Shown: positions 40,112 through 49,358, numbered from the stretch's first letter. The stretch is 64,000 nucleotides of DNA from Parvibaculum sp039680535 (GCF_039680535.1 NZ_JBDKSS010000001.1:107654-171653), one strand, 5' to 3'. Notes: generated from the sequence alone by a model not told the origin. Numbers and translations are program-made.

Positions 40112-42550
40112 ATGACCGATAAGACCGAGCAGAAAAACAAGACCGAGGAGCAGGGCGGACCGCTCGTGCTGCCGGTGTTGCCGCTGCGCGATATCGTCGT
40201 TTTCCCGCACATGATCGTTCCGCTCTTTGTTGGACGCGAGAAGTCGGTGCGTGCGCTCGAGAACGTCATGCAGGACGACAAGCAGATTCTGCTCGTCGCC
40301 CAGAAGAACGCCGCCGACGACAATCCGGAAATCGCCGACATCTACGAAGTGGGCACCATCGGCTCCGTGCTGCAGCTTCTGAAGCTGCCGGATGGAACGG
40401 TGAAGGTTCTCGTGGAAGGCGTGCGGCGCGCCCGCGTGTCGAACTACACGGACAATGACCAGTTCTTCGAAGCCAATGTCGAGCCGATCGAGGAAGCCGA
40501 GACCGACAGCGAGCAGCTCGAGGCGCTGTCGCGTTCCGTCGTCTCGCAGTTCGAAGGCTATGTGAAGCTCAACAAGAAGGTGCCGCCCGAGGTGCTCGGT
40601 TCGGTCAGCCAGATCGATGAGCCGGCAAAGCTCGCCGATACGATTGCGAGCCACATCAACATCAAGATCGCCGAGAAGCAGGAGCTTCTCGAACTGCCGT
40701 CGGTCGCCGACCGGCTGGAGCGCGTCTACTCGCTGATGGAAGGCGAGATCAGCGTGCTGCAGGTGGAGAAGCGCATCCGCTCGCGCGTGAAGCGCCAGAT
40801 GGAGAAGACGCAGCGCGAGTACTATCTGAACGAGCAGCTGAAGGCCATTCAGAAGGAACTCGGCGACGGCGAGGACGGCAAGGACGATCTGCGCGAACTC
40901 GACGAACGCATCCAGAAGACGAAGCTGTCGAAGGATGCGCGCGAGAAGGCGCTGGCCGAGCTGAAGAAGCTGAAGCAGATGAGCCCGATGTCGGCGGAAG
41001 CCACCGTCGTGCGCAACTATCTCGACTGGCTGCTTTCGGTTCCGTGGAACAAGAAGAGCCGCGTCAAGAAGGACCTCGTCAACGCGCAGGAGATCCTCGA
41101 CGCTGATCACTTCGGCCTCGACAAGGTCAAGGAGCGCATCGTCGAGTACCTCGCCGTGCAGAGCCGCGCGAACAAGCTGAAGGGGCCGATCCTCTGCCTC
41201 GTCGGCCCGCCCGGCGTCGGCAAGACCTCGCTCGGCAAGTCGATCGCCAAGGCGACCGGCCGCGACTTCGTGCGCATGTCGCTGGGCGGCGTGCGTGACG
41301 AGGCCGAGATCCGCGGTCACCGCCGCACCTATATCGGCTCGATGCCCGGCAAGGTCATCCAGTCAATGAAGAAGGTGAAGCACACGAACCCGCTCTTCCT
41401 GCTCGACGAGATCGACAAGATGGGCGCGGACTTCCGTGGCGATCCTTCGGCGGCCTTGCTCGAGGTGCTCGATCCAGAGCAGAACAACGCTTTTGCGGAC
41501 CACTACCTGGAGGTCGATTACGACCTTTCGGATGTGATGTTCGTGACGACCGCGAATACGCTGAACATCCCCGGTCCGCTGATGGACCGTATGGAGATCA
41601 TCCGTATCGCCGGTTACACCGAGGATGAGAAGGTCGAGATTTCGCGTCGTCACCTGATCTCGAAGGCGCTCGAAGCCCATGGGCTGCGCAGCGGCGAGTG
41701 GTCGATCGACGATGCGGCGCTGCGTCAGTTGATCCGCGTCTATACGCGGGAAGCGGGCGTCCGCAGCCTTGAGCGCGAGATCAGCAATCTCGCCCGCAAG
41801 GCGGTGAAGGAGATCCTGACTTCGGACAAGAAGTCGATCACCGTCACGCTCGACAACATCGAGCAGTATGCCGGCGTTCCGAAGTATCGCTATGGCGAGG
41901 CGGAAGGCGAAGATCAGGTCGGCGTGGTCACGGGTCTTGCCTGGACCGAGGTCGGCGGCGAATTGCTGACGATCGAAGGCGTCATGATGCCCGGCAAGGG
42001 CCGCATGACGGTTACGGGCAACCTGCGCGACGTGATGAAGGAATCGATCTCTGCCGCGAACTCCTATGTTCGCTCGCGGGCGACGCATTTCGGCATCGAG
42101 CCGCCCATGTTCGAGCGCAAGGACATCCATGTGCACGTGCCGGAAGGCGCGACGCCCAAGGACGGTCCGTCGGCCGGCGTCGCCATGACGACGGCTATCG
42201 TCTCGGTCATGACCGGCATCCCGGTCCGTAAGGATGTGGCGATGACGGGCGAGATCACGCTGCGCGGTCGGGTCCTCCCGATCGGCGGGTTGAAGGAGAA
42301 GCTCCTGGCGGCGCTTCGCGGCGGCATCAAGAAGGTGCTGATCCCGCAGGACAATGCCAAGGATCTGGCCGACATCCCGGACAACGTGAAGAACGCGCTC
42401 GAGATCGTGCCGGTCTCGACCGCCGGCGAGGTGCTGCGGAACGCGCTGACGCGCATGCCGGAGCCCATCGAATGGGACGAGGCAGCCTATGCCGCCCAGC
42501 AGGCGGCGGAGCGGCGCGGCGAGACCAGCGAGCCCGTCGTGGCGCACTGA
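40112..42550 (+). CDS. lon: ATP-dependent protease Lon
   Basis: The 812-residue homo-oligomeric protease degrades misfolded and regulatory proteins. The N-terminal substrate domain begins LPVLPLRDIVVFPHMIVPLFVGR. A coiled-coil region lies at about 190-260. The AAA+ module has GPPGVGKTSLGKSI and PLFLLDEIDKMG. The protease domain has DGPSAGVAM with the catalytic Ser and a downstream Lys (GGLKEKLLAALR). Standard length. It is downstream of clpX with its own terminator. Confidence 0.98.
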   Translation: MTDKTEQKNKTEEQGGPLVLPVLPLRDIVVFPHMIVPLFVGREKSVRALENVMQDDKQILLVAQKNAADDNPEIADIYEVGTIGSVLQLLKLPDGTVKVLVEGVRRARVSNYTDNDQFFEANVEPIEEAETDSEQLEALSRSVVSQFEGYVKLNKKVPPEVLGSVSQIDEPAKLADTIASHINIKIAEKQELLELPSVADRLERVYSLMEGEISVLQVEKRIRSRVKRQMEKTQREYYLNEQLKAIQKELGDGEDGKDDLRELDERIQKTKLSKDAREKALAELKKLKQMSPMSAEATVVRNYLDWLLSVPWNKKSRVKKDLVNAQEILDADHFGLDKVKERIVEYLAVQSRANKLKGPILCLVGPPGVGKTSLGKSIAKATGRDFVRMSLGGVRDEAEIRGHRRTYIGSMPGKVIQSMKKVKHTNPLFLLDEIDKMGADFRGDPSAALLEVLDPEQNNAFADHYLEVDYDLSDVMFVTTANTLNIPGPLMDRMEIIRIAGYTEDEKVEISRRHLISKALEAHGLRSGEWSIDDAALRQLIRVYTREAGVRSLEREISNLARKAVKEILTSDKKSITVTLDNIEQYAGVPKYRYGEAEGEDQVGVVTGLAWTEVGGELLTIEGVMMPGKGRMTVTGNLRDVMKESISAANSYVRSRATHFGIEPPMFERKDIHVHVPEGATPKDGPSAGVAMTTAIVSVMTGIPVRKDVAMTGEITLRGRVLPIGGLKEKLLAALRGGIKKVLIPQDNAKDLADIPDNVKNALEIVPVSTAGEVLRNALTRMPEPIEWDEAAYAAQQAAERRGETSEPVVAH

Positions 42551-42578
42551 CCTGCTCCGCAAGGGAGCAACGCTATGG

Positions 42579-42604
42579 AACGGGGGCCTTCGGGCCCCCG
42601 TTTT
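42579..42604 (+). terminator. Terminator of lon
   Basis: AACGGGGGCC, TTCG-type loop, GGCCCCCGTT then TT. A very stable hairpin 30 bp after the stop. Confidence 0.9.
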
Positions 42605-42650
42605 CGTATCGAGCATGTCTAAAATATCGCAGATTTCCGCAGTTTTTGCT

Positions 42651-42680
42651 TTGACCCCGTCTTTGGGCGGCGGGTAAAGT
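42651..42680 (+). promoter_or_regulatory. Promoter of hupB
   Basis: TTGACC (42651-42656), 18-base spacer, TAAAGT (42675-42680). It lies 54 bp before the GTG start, so hupB can be transcribed independently of lon. Confidence 0.5.
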
Positions 42681-42733
42681 CGCGAATATCGCGCTGGAGC
42701 ATTTCCGCGCGATCGCATCCAAAGGGGCCTGAC

Positions 42734-43009
42734 GTGAATAAGAACGATCTCATTGCAGAAGTGGCGGACCGGACCGGTCTCTCCAGGGCCGATGCGACCA
42801 AGGCCGTCGATTACGTTTTCGACACGATTACGGACGCGCTGAAAAAGGGCGACGAAGTGCGCCTGGTCGGATTCGGCACCTTCACCGTGTCGGCTCGCGC
42901 CGCCACCGAAGGCCGCAACCCGCGCACCGGCGAAACGATCAAGATCCCGGCCTCCAAGCAGCCCAAGTTCAAGGCGGGCAAGGGGCTCAAGGACGCCGTG
43001 AACGCCTGA
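42734..43009 (+). CDS. hupB: Nucleoid protein HU-beta
   Basis: The 91-residue HU begins MNKNDLIAEVADRTGLSRADATKAVDYVFD. It has GFGTFTVSARAATEGRNPRTGETIKIPASKQPKFKAGK, covering the DNA-binding beta-arms with the conserved RNPxTG loop. The GTG start at 42734 has AAAGGGG upstream. It occupies the usual place after lon. Confidence 0.97.
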   Translation: MNKNDLIAEVADRTGLSRADATKAVDYVFDTITDALKKGDEVRLVGFGTFTVSARAATEGRNPRTGETIKIPASKQPKFKAGKGLKDAVNA

Positions 43010-43043
43010 TCGGCAACCTGCCGGGAAGCTTGTAGCGAGTTTC

Positions 43044-43080
43044 GAGGCCAGTCGCCCGTAAGGGTGGCTGGCCTCTTTCA
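43044..43080. terminator. Bidirectional terminator after hupB
   Basis: GAGGCCAG...CTGGCCTC followed by TTTCATTT. It also precedes the converging MFS gene end. Confidence 0.8.
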
Positions 43081-43091
43081 TTTCGCGAGGC

Positions 43092-44456
43092 TCACTCGCC
43101 CTGGCGAGGATCGAGCTTGGCGGGTTCGGTCGTCGTCGAAGGGAAGGGCATGGCGACGAAATCGCCGCGCCGGGCGCCGCCATGCGATGCGGTCGCCATG
43201 CGAATCGCCGTGAAGGCCGCAAAGACGACATGGACGGCGGCTGCGAACATGAAGATGAAGGACATGCCCAGGCGCTCAGTGCCCATGGAGGCCGCGAACG
43301 GGCCGACAACGGCGCCGACCGCATAAGCCAGCAGCAGGGCGCTGGAGACGCCGACGAAGCTTTCCTGACCCGCATGGTCGTTCGTATGGGCGACGCAGAC
43401 CGAATAGAGCGTCAGCGCGAAGCAGCCAAAGACGAAGCCCGCAGCCAGCAGCAGCCATTCTGCGCCGATACCGCGGGCGGCGATGAGCCCGCCCTCGGCG
43501 AGGGCGGAGCCAAGGCTCAGGCCAAGGATGATTCGCCGCCGGTCCATTCTGTCGGAATAGCGGCCGATGGGAATCTGCGCGGCCGCCCCACCCAGAATTG
43601 CCGCGGTCATGAAGAGCGAGACGCCGGCGACGTCGAGGCCGCTGTCATGGGCAAACACAGGGCCGAGGGTCCAGAAGGGTGAATTGGTGAGCCCGACGAC
43701 GAGACAGCCGAGAAAGCCGACCGGCGAAAGCCGGAAGACGGCAGGGATGTCGACGCGCGTCGAGGCGATGGGCGCGGGCTGGTCCGAGGTCGTCATGGAA
43801 ATCGGAACGAGCGCCAGCGAGGTGAGGATCGAGCAGAGGACGAAAAGCGTGAATTCCGCGGGATCGGCCGTGTTGAGCATCAGCTGGCCGAGCGTCAGCG
43901 AGGTGAAGTTGACGACCAGATAGACCGCGAACAGGCGGCCGCGGGTCGCATTGGTCGCCCGCTCGTTGATCCAGCTTTCGATGACCATGTATAGGCCGGC
44001 GAAGCAGAAGCCCGTCAGGCCGCGCATGAGCGCCCAGGCGACGGGATTGACCGTCAGCGCGTGAACCAGCGGCGCAATGGCCGCAAGCGCGCCCAGGGCC
44101 GCGAAGCTGCGGATATGTCCGGCGCGGCGCACGATGAATGGCCCGAGCACACAGCCCGCCATGAAGCCCGCGAAATAGACGCTGCCGATGAAGCCGACCG
44201 TTGTGGTCGCGAAATGCTCGATATTGGCGCGGATGGGTATGAGCGTCCCCAGGAGCCCATTTCCGATAAGAAGGATCGAGGTGGCGAGAAGCAGGGAGAA
44301 TACGGGGGCGAGGGTCCGGCTCAATTTTGCACCAGGGGGGCGGCGTTTGGCGCCCTGAAGGTCGGGCGGGTATCTCAACAATCGGGCCTCGCCATGCGGA
44401 AAGCAACGCACGGGGCCCGGCTTTCGTGTGGCAGGGATTGAAATAAGCTTACCCAT
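43092..44456 (-). CDS. MFS transporter (YcaD-like)
   Basis: The 454-residue membrane protein has about twelve hydrophobic segments, for example VFSLLLATSILLIGNGLLGTLI, TTVGFIGSVYFAGFMAGCVLG and SALLLAYAVGAVVGPFAASMG. A central loop is TSDQPAPIASTRVDIPAVFRLSP. GRYSDRMDRRRIILG is the MFS loop 8-9 signature, and GFCFAGLYMVIESWINERATNATRGRLF is typical of the YcaD group. About 45 polar residues precede the first helix, so translation may really begin further in (a TTG in AKLSRTLAPVF is possible). The substrate is unknown. Confidence 0.85.
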   Translation of the reverse strand: MGKLISIPATRKPGPVRCFPHGEARLLRYPPDLQGAKRRPPGAKLSRTLAPVFSLLLATSILLIGNGLLGTLIPIRANIEHFATTTVGFIGSVYFAGFMAGCVLGPFIVRRAGHIRSFAALGALAAIAPLVHALTVNPVAWALMRGLTGFCFAGLYMVIESWINERATNATRGRLFAVYLVVNFTSLTLGQLMLNTADPAEFTLFVLCSILTSLALVPISMTTSDQPAPIASTRVDIPAVFRLSPVGFLGCLVVGLTNSPFWTLGPVFAHDSGLDVAGVSLFMTAAILGGAAAQIPIGRYSDRMDRRRIILGLSLGSALAEGGLIAARGIGAEWLLLAAGFVFGCFALTLYSVCVAHTNDHAGQESFVGVSSALLLAYAVGAVVGPFAASMGTERLGMSFIFMFAAAVHVVFAAFTAIRMATASHGGARRGDFVAMPFPSTTTEPAKLDPRQGE

Positions 44457-44483
44457 CCGATAGGACTTCGCGCGAGCCGGACA

Positions 44484-44556
44484 GGGCGGTTAGCTCAGTT
44501 GGTAGAGCGCCTCGTTTACACCGAGGATGTCGGGAGTTCGAGTCTCTCACCGCCCA
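44484..44556 (+). tRNA. tRNA-Val (anticodon TAC)
   Basis: The cloverleaf has acceptor GGGCGGT/ACCGCCC, D-arm TAGCTCAGTTGGTAGAGC, anticodon stem CCTCG/CGAGG with loop TTTACAC (anticodon TAC) and T-arm TCGGGAGTTCGAGTCTCTC. CCA is not encoded. Confidence 0.95.
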
Positions 44557-44741
44557 CCGGGTTTCCCCACTAATTGCAATTCGAAGATCCCTTTGCCGTC
44601 CGCTGTCTTTCAGCTGGGGCAGAATGGTCCACGGTGATTGGCCGCTCGTCCTTCTGGACACGGGGCGTGCTTGATTTCTTGGCCATCGGCGCCGCGAATG
44701 CCGGAGGAATATCCGATGCACTTGGCGGCGCCCTTGTTCCT

Positions 44742-45893
44742 TCAGCCGTCGATATCCAGTCCGAGCGCAAGACGGCCCGCATAGCGCAGTTGCGGCTTTT
44801 CCTGAAGCGGATGGAAGCGCGCGCCCTGAATGTCACGAAATGCGCGTTCGAGTCCGACATCGCGGTAGAACGAAGCGCCGCCCGCGACCTCCATCGCGCG
44901 TTCCACGGTTCTGATCGCGCCCTGGCCCGCAAGCGTGCGCCCGATCATGGCGCGGCTCGTCGTCTCCGCGCCGGGCATTTCGGTTTCGGCGATATGGATC
45001 ATTTGATCCAGCGCCATCGTGGCACTCGCAAATGCGTTTTCCATTTCGCCCACGAGATAGGGCAGGTGCCCATCCTCCGGCTTCTTTCGCGCGATTTCCA
45101 AAGCCCTGGCGCGCGCACCTTCGGCGACGCCGACATAGGCCGAATAGATCAGCGGAAATGCGATCATGCTGATGATGTGAAACAGCGGATGCCATTTGCC
45201 CTGCGGGCGACGGCCAGAGACCGCCGCGTCGGGCACGAACACCTGCTTCAGTTCGATGTCATGCGAACCTGTTCCGCGCATGCCCATGACGTGCCAGGTG
45301 TCGAGGATCCTGACACCCTCGGCTTTGAGCGAAACCGCGAAATGCAGCACGGTCGGGCCCGCGTCGGGGTCGTCATAGACCGCGCTCGTCATCAGCAGGT
45401 CGCCCGCCGGGCAACCGCTGGAGAAGATCTTGCGCGCGGTGATCAGAAAGCCGCCCTCGGTCTTTACCGCATCGCCCGCACTCTTCAGCCAGTCGGAGCC
45501 GCCGCTTGAGACCAGGACGAGATTTTCAGCGGCGACGCGCTTCAGGAGTCCGTCGGTCGGCGCGTTCTGGTTGCGCCAGCGCCAGGCGGCGGCCGCCACA
45601 AGATGCGTGTGCATCGAGAAGGCAAGCGCCGTCGAACCGCAGCTTGCGCCGAGGCGGCGAATGGCGTGGCAGATCTCTGTCAGCTCTGCGCCGCCTCCGC
45701 CAAGTTCGGCGGGCACCAGCGCCTTGAAGAAATCCTCGTCCTTGAGCAGCCGATAGGCGTCGGCCACGAAGCTTTCATCGGCATCGTGCCGGCCCGCCTG
45801 CCGGGCGATTTCGACGGCGACATGATCGGCACGGGCGAGCCAGTCGGTCTCGCGTGTATCCGTTTTAGTCCTGGAATCTGCAAGCACTGTCAT
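44742..45893 (-). CDS. Acyl-CoA dehydrogenase family flavoprotein
   Basis: The 383-residue protein has the acyl-CoA dehydrogenase fold: KALVPAELGGGGAELTEICHAIRRLGASCGSTALAF, then GGFLITARKIFSSGCPAGDLLMTSAVY, WHVMGMRGTGSHDIEL (flavin-binding loop) and MIGRTLAGQGAIRTVERAMEVAGGASFYRDVGLERAFRDIQGA. The last segment contains the RD-x-x-GA ending common to acyl-CoA dehydrogenases and to the related FMN-dependent monooxygenases (DszC/HpaH type). I cannot tell from sequence which reaction it performs. It is divergent from an HxlR regulator, with a palindromic site between them, so the regulator probably controls it. Confidence 0.83.
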   Translation of the reverse strand: MTVLADSRTKTDTRETDWLARADHVAVEIARQAGRHDADESFVADAYRLLKDEDFFKALVPAELGGGGAELTEICHAIRRLGASCGSTALAFSMHTHLVAAAAWRWRNQNAPTDGLLKRVAAENLVLVSSGGSDWLKSAGDAVKTEGGFLITARKIFSSGCPAGDLLMTSAVYDDPDAGPTVLHFAVSLKAEGVRILDTWHVMGMRGTGSHDIELKQVFVPDAAVSGRRPQGKWHPLFHIISMIAFPLIYSAYVGVAEGARARALEIARKKPEDGHLPYLVGEMENAFASATMALDQMIHIAETEMPGAETTSRAMIGRTLAGQGAIRTVERAMEVAGGASFYRDVGLERAFRDIQGARFHPLQEKPQLRYAGRLALGLDIDG

Positions 45894-45953
45894 TTTTCAA
45901 TCCTCCGTATCGGGTTGTGGTGAGGAACCCTCTCAAGACGGAGGCGGCGTCGA

Positions 45954-45994
45954 TAGTTCAGAAACTGAATCCACCAGATACAAAAACTGAACTA
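45954..45994. promoter_or_regulatory. Candidate operator between the acyl-CoA dehydrogenase and HxlR genes
   Basis: TAGTTCAG (45954-45961) and CTGAACTA (45987-45994) are perfect inverted repeats. A smaller palindrome TTCAG-AAA-CTGAA (45957-45969) overlaps the left arm. The position in the divergent promoter region suits HxlR binding. Confidence 0.6.
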
Positions 45995-46050
45995 GGCTAA
46001 CGCTCGCCCTTGTGACTAAATCTTCAGGGACGCTTTCCTTGGAGGCTTTC

Positions 46051-46749
46051 ATGACGCAGGGCAGTTACAAGCAATTCTGTCCGGTGGCGATGGCCGCGGA
46101 GGTCTTGTGCACGCGGTGGACGGTCGTGCTTCTGCGCGAACTCATCGCCGGTTCGATACGGTTCAACGATCTGCGGCGCGGAGTCCCGCGCATGTCGCCT
46201 GCGCTTCTCTCGCAGCGGCTGAAGGAGCTCGAACTCGCGGGCGTCATCGAGCGCACGCCGTCGCCGACCGAAGCCGGCGTATTCGAGTATCATCTTACCG
46301 CCGCGGGGCAGGAGCTTGAACCCCTGGTCGAGGCTTTCGGAGTTTGGGGCCAGCGTTGGGTCGAGACCGAACTTTCGCTGAAGCATCTCGACGTGTCGCT
46401 GCTCATGTGGGACATGCGCCGCAACCTTGATCCGGTTCCGATGCCGAAGCGGCGCAGCGTGATCGAGTTCCAGTATCCCGAGCTGCCGTCTGTGCAGCGC
46501 TCGTGGTGGCTACTGGTCGAGCCGAATGAAAGCGTCGATCTTTGTTCAGTCGACCCCGGATTCGAGGTCGACCTCTATGTCTCCACCGATCTGCGCACGA
46601 TGACCGCGATCTGGATGGGTCTGGACAGTGTCCGAAATGCTCTGAACGGGGAGCGCATGATGCTGACCGGAAATCGCCAGCTCGCAGCCGACATGCAGTT
46701 GTGGCTCGGCCTCAGCCCATTCGCCAGGGAGCGCAAGCTCGCGGGCTGA
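46051..46749 (+). CDS. HxlR family transcriptional regulator
   Basis: The 232-residue protein has an N-terminal HxlR winged helix: YKQFCPVAMAAEVLCTRWTVVLLRELIAGSIRFNDLRRGVPRMSPALLSQRLKELE. A C-terminal sterol-carrier-like region of about 120 residues could bind a ligand. The Cys in QFCPV is the conserved redox-sensitive position of many HxlR proteins. The ATG at 46051 has GGAGG 7 nt upstream; the frame extends back to a GTG at 46012 without a ribosome site. It probably regulates the divergent flavoprotein gene. Confidence 0.9.
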   Translation: MTQGSYKQFCPVAMAAEVLCTRWTVVLLRELIAGSIRFNDLRRGVPRMSPALLSQRLKELELAGVIERTPSPTEAGVFEYHLTAAGQELEPLVEAFGVWGQRWVETELSLKHLDVSLLMWDMRRNLDPVPMPKRRSVIEFQYPELPSVQRSWWLLVEPNESVDLCSVDPGFEVDLYVSTDLRTMTAIWMGLDSVRNALNGERMMLTGNRQLAADMQLWLGLSPFARERKLAG

Positions 46750-46954
46750 GAAAAGGTCGGGATTCGGATGGCGGGCGGTTTTTCGCGGGAATGCGCCTCG
46801 TGCGGATCGGTTTGGCGTGCGAGGGATGCGGGATCTTTCCAGAATGAAACAGGCTTCTGGTCGGTGCATCTTGTTCCGATGCTCAGATACCTGATTATGC
46901 TTCATGCAAATTTTGATCTGATATTACAGAAATTATCGATTTTCGAGGCGCGCT

Positions 46955-47788
46955 TTGAGCACCAGTCAAATTACCTACATCACGACGTGCAAGGGACGGT
47001 TGCATCATCTCAAGCAATCGCTGCCTGTCGTTGCCAGGCAGCCAGACCTTAAAGTGATCGTGGTCGATTACGACTGCCCGGACGGCACGGGAGAGTGGGT
47101 AAAGGCAAATTTTCCGTCGGTCGAAGTCGTCAAGGTCGCGAACGCTCCGTTCTTTCAGCTATCGCATGCGCGCAATGTCGGCGCGGCGGCGGCGAGCACG
47201 CCCTGGTTGGCATTTTTCGATGCCGATGTGGTTGTCGGCGACGGTTTCTTCAATCGAATTTCCGGCATTCTGAAGCCCGGTATTTTTTTTCTTCCCAAGA
47301 GCGATTCACCCAATTTGTGGGGCTCCGTTATCCTGGAGCGCGAGGCGTTCATCAAGGTTGGAGGATATGACGAGGCCATCGCGCATTGGGGTGGGGAGGA
47401 TATCGCCCTGTACAACGATCTGGGTTTCCTCGGGTATCGCGTTGTGTCCTATGACGCTCCGGATATGCGGGGTATCGAGCACGGCGATGACGAACGGGTG
47501 AAATTCGGATCCGAGAAGAACCTCGACCGCACAAAGCAATTGTCGCATATATACGAAATCGTCCGGCGGGACCTGACGCGGCTCATGGGGCGTGTGCTCG
47601 ACAAGCAGGAGCGGAAAGAGGTTCGCGCCCGCGTTACCTCGGCATTGGATCGGCTGGTGGCGGATGGTCGCGTCGCCGAAAGCATTACCATCGATTTGCC
47701 CAGCATCGATTTTCAAAGACCGACCCTCGGCAAAAGGACGCCGATCGTCCAGAGGACCTTATCCTGCAAGGTCACGTTTCCGAAATAA
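46955..47788 (+). CDS. GT2-type glycosyltransferase (paralogue of 14713-15543)
   Basis: The 277-residue protein begins SQITYITTCKGRLHHLKQSLP and repeats the motif order of its paralogue: VIVVDYDCPDGTGEWV, SHARNVGAAAASTPWLAFFDADVVV (DAD motif) and GGYDEAIAHWGGEDIALYNDLG. It starts at TTG 46955 with GAGG upstream; there is no in-frame ATG nearer. It faces tail-to-tail the pyruvyl transferase-like gene, and the two may decorate the same polysaccharide. No membrane anchor is evident. Confidence 0.8.
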   Translation: MSTSQITYITTCKGRLHHLKQSLPVVARQPDLKVIVVDYDCPDGTGEWVKANFPSVEVVKVANAPFFQLSHARNVGAAAASTPWLAFFDADVVVGDGFFNRISGILKPGIFFLPKSDSPNLWGSVILEREAFIKVGGYDEAIAHWGGEDIALYNDLGFLGYRVVSYDAPDMRGIEHGDDERVKFGSEKNLDRTKQLSHIYEIVRRDLTRLMGRVLDKQERKEVRARVTSALDRLVADGRVAESITIDLPSIDFQRPTLGKRTPIVQRTLSCKVTFPK

Positions 47789-47837
47789 CGATGTGTGCGA
47801 ATTAATCTGTTTGCCGTAGATCCGGCGCCTTTGGCCC

Positions 47838-48761
47838 TTATGCATATTCCAGAATTTTGCTCACGCTCATTTCCAGAGCGTTTCTTGAGAGTTTGATCAG
47901 CTTCTCGCGCTGCGCGACTGAGGGACGGATGCTTTCTCCGCGTGTGGCAAGGGCGCTGCGCAAGGCGTCCAGCAATTGCCCTCCCATGTCGTTGGATACC
48001 TGGATCGTATCGATGCCGACCTTGGAATTGAGGCGGGTGACCTTGGCGCCGCCCGCGATCTGATCGATGGAAATCACCGGCAGGCGATGAAAGACCGAAA
48101 GCAGCGTCGCATGCATTCTGGTCGTCACCAGAATCTGGCGGCTCTGAAGTTCCATCTCGGCGCAATAGATGTTCGGGCGCGCGGGGTAGATCAGCGTATT
48201 GAGTTCTGTCGTCTGCAGCCGAAACTCCGACTTCAGGCGCTCGATCATCACGGCGATGGTGTTGCTCTTGTCGTCGGCGAGGTATTCGGCCTGCCGCCCC
48301 ACCAGGCATATGCCGAGGCCGGGCGCCTGATGGCGCTGATCGATATAGAGGTGCGGCCAGCCGACATCGGCGACCGCGAGATCGAATGTCGAAAGGGCGG
48401 TGCTGTCGCGGGGAACCACGGCGTCGAAGAGTTTCTCCGTTCCCAACTGATCGATCAGGCTGACGCCAACGGCCACCTTTCTGGCCTTTTCGAACCGGTT
48501 GCAGATCACCCTGACGAATTCAGCCAACGGGCCGCAGACGAAGACCAGGCAATCGACCGAGTCGGGTGGAACCGCCCTGATGTCCACGCGCAGCGGGTCC
48601 AGCTCGAAGAGATTTCCGCCCCAGGCGATGCGTGGCTGGAGGCCGTGCTGAACAAGCCTCGTCGCGACGTTGTAGAGCGCCATGACGTCGCCGACGGTCG
48701 TGTGTTTGCACTGAAAATCGAGAGAGCCCGCAAAGGTCAGAAGTATTCTCGGATCGGCCAT
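47838..48761 (-). CDS. Polysaccharide pyruvyl transferase-like protein
   Basis: The 307-residue protein begins ADPRILLTFAGSLDFQCKHTTVGDVMALYNVATRL. It has VFVCGPLAEFVRVI and VTTRMHATLLSVFHRLPVISIDQIAGGAKV. The RMHA...P.I.I segment is the pyruvyl transferase/glycosyltransferase signature (R-x-H). It would add pyruvate ketals or a related group to an exopolysaccharide. The ATG at 48761 lacks a good ribosome site, and a longer frame to 49094 exists, but the extension is low-complexity. The assignment is moderate. Confidence 0.7.
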   Translation of the reverse strand: MADPRILLTFAGSLDFQCKHTTVGDVMALYNVATRLVQHGLQPRIAWGGNLFELDPLRVDIRAVPPDSVDCLVFVCGPLAEFVRVICNRFEKARKVAVGVSLIDQLGTEKLFDAVVPRDSTALSTFDLAVADVGWPHLYIDQRHQAPGLGICLVGRQAEYLADDKSNTIAVMIERLKSEFRLQTTELNTLIYPARPNIYCAEMELQSRQILVTTRMHATLLSVFHRLPVISIDQIAGGAKVTRLNSKVGIDTIQVSNDMGGQLLDALRSALATRGESIRPSVAQREKLIKLSRNALEMSVSKILEYA

Positions 48762-49121
48762 GAAGAGCGTTCGTCTGAAGATCTGGAATGAAAAAAGGTG
48801 ATCTGAAGATGTGTGGGTAACAGGCGGGGGAAAATGCAGGGTGCTATGCGGATAGGGTAAGCCCCGATTCCGGCTCCGCCCAACGTGTTTTCGGTTCAAA
48901 AACCTGTTCGTTTTTGACTGTGATGGGGCGGCGGGCCAAGGCTGTCCGGGAAGGCGCCAAAATAGTGTGATGGACTGGCCGGGCGGGCGGGAGCGCTGCT
49001 GCGGCCTGCCATTGGGCCCGCGACAGTGGATAAAGCGGAAAACTTCCCAAACCATTCTTGACAGGGGCGGGGCCTTGACGTACCAACCGCGCACTCTCCG
49101 AACGGTTCAGCCGTTCGCGTC
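48762..49121. other. Intergenic region and promoter of tRNA-Asp
   Basis: The region has no credible gene. TTGACA at 49058-49063, a 17-base spacer and TACCAA form the probable tRNA-Asp promoter. A small hairpin AACGG...CCGTT lies just before the tRNA. Confidence 0.5.
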
Positions 49122-49198
<77 letters not shown>

Positions 49199-49304
49199 CT
49201 TTTACAGAGAAAACGGATCGCCTGGCGCATGGCGTTTCCGCATTGCACCTTCATCGCTGCAATGCGTCAAATATCCCGCAACTTCAAATGGCATAACGGT
49301 TTTT

Positions 49305-49326
49305 CACGTTGAACATGTTCAACGTG
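49305..49326. promoter_or_regulatory. Perfect 22-bp palindrome upstream of the nuo promoter
   Basis: CACGTTGAACA followed by its exact reverse complement TGTTCAACGTG, with no central gap. It ends 4 bp before the -35 box of the nuo promoter, a position that suits an activator or a repressor. Confidence 0.75.
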
Positions 49327-49330
49327 GGGT

Positions 49331-49358
49331 TTGATTCTGCGGTTGCGAGGGATATACT
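49331..49358 (+). promoter_or_regulatory. Promoter of the nuo operon
   Basis: TTGATT, 16-base spacer, TATACT (five of six matches to TATAAT). The transcript would start near 49365, about 95 nt before nuoA. Confidence 0.65.

Noticed and set aside
44574..45509. Plus-strand frame of about 310 codons after tRNA-Val
   Set aside because: It is antisense to the acyl-CoA dehydrogenase-like gene, which has clear family motifs.
49305..49326. ParB (parS) site
   Set aside because: The palindrome does not match the parS consensus TGTTTCACGTGAAACA beyond a few bases.
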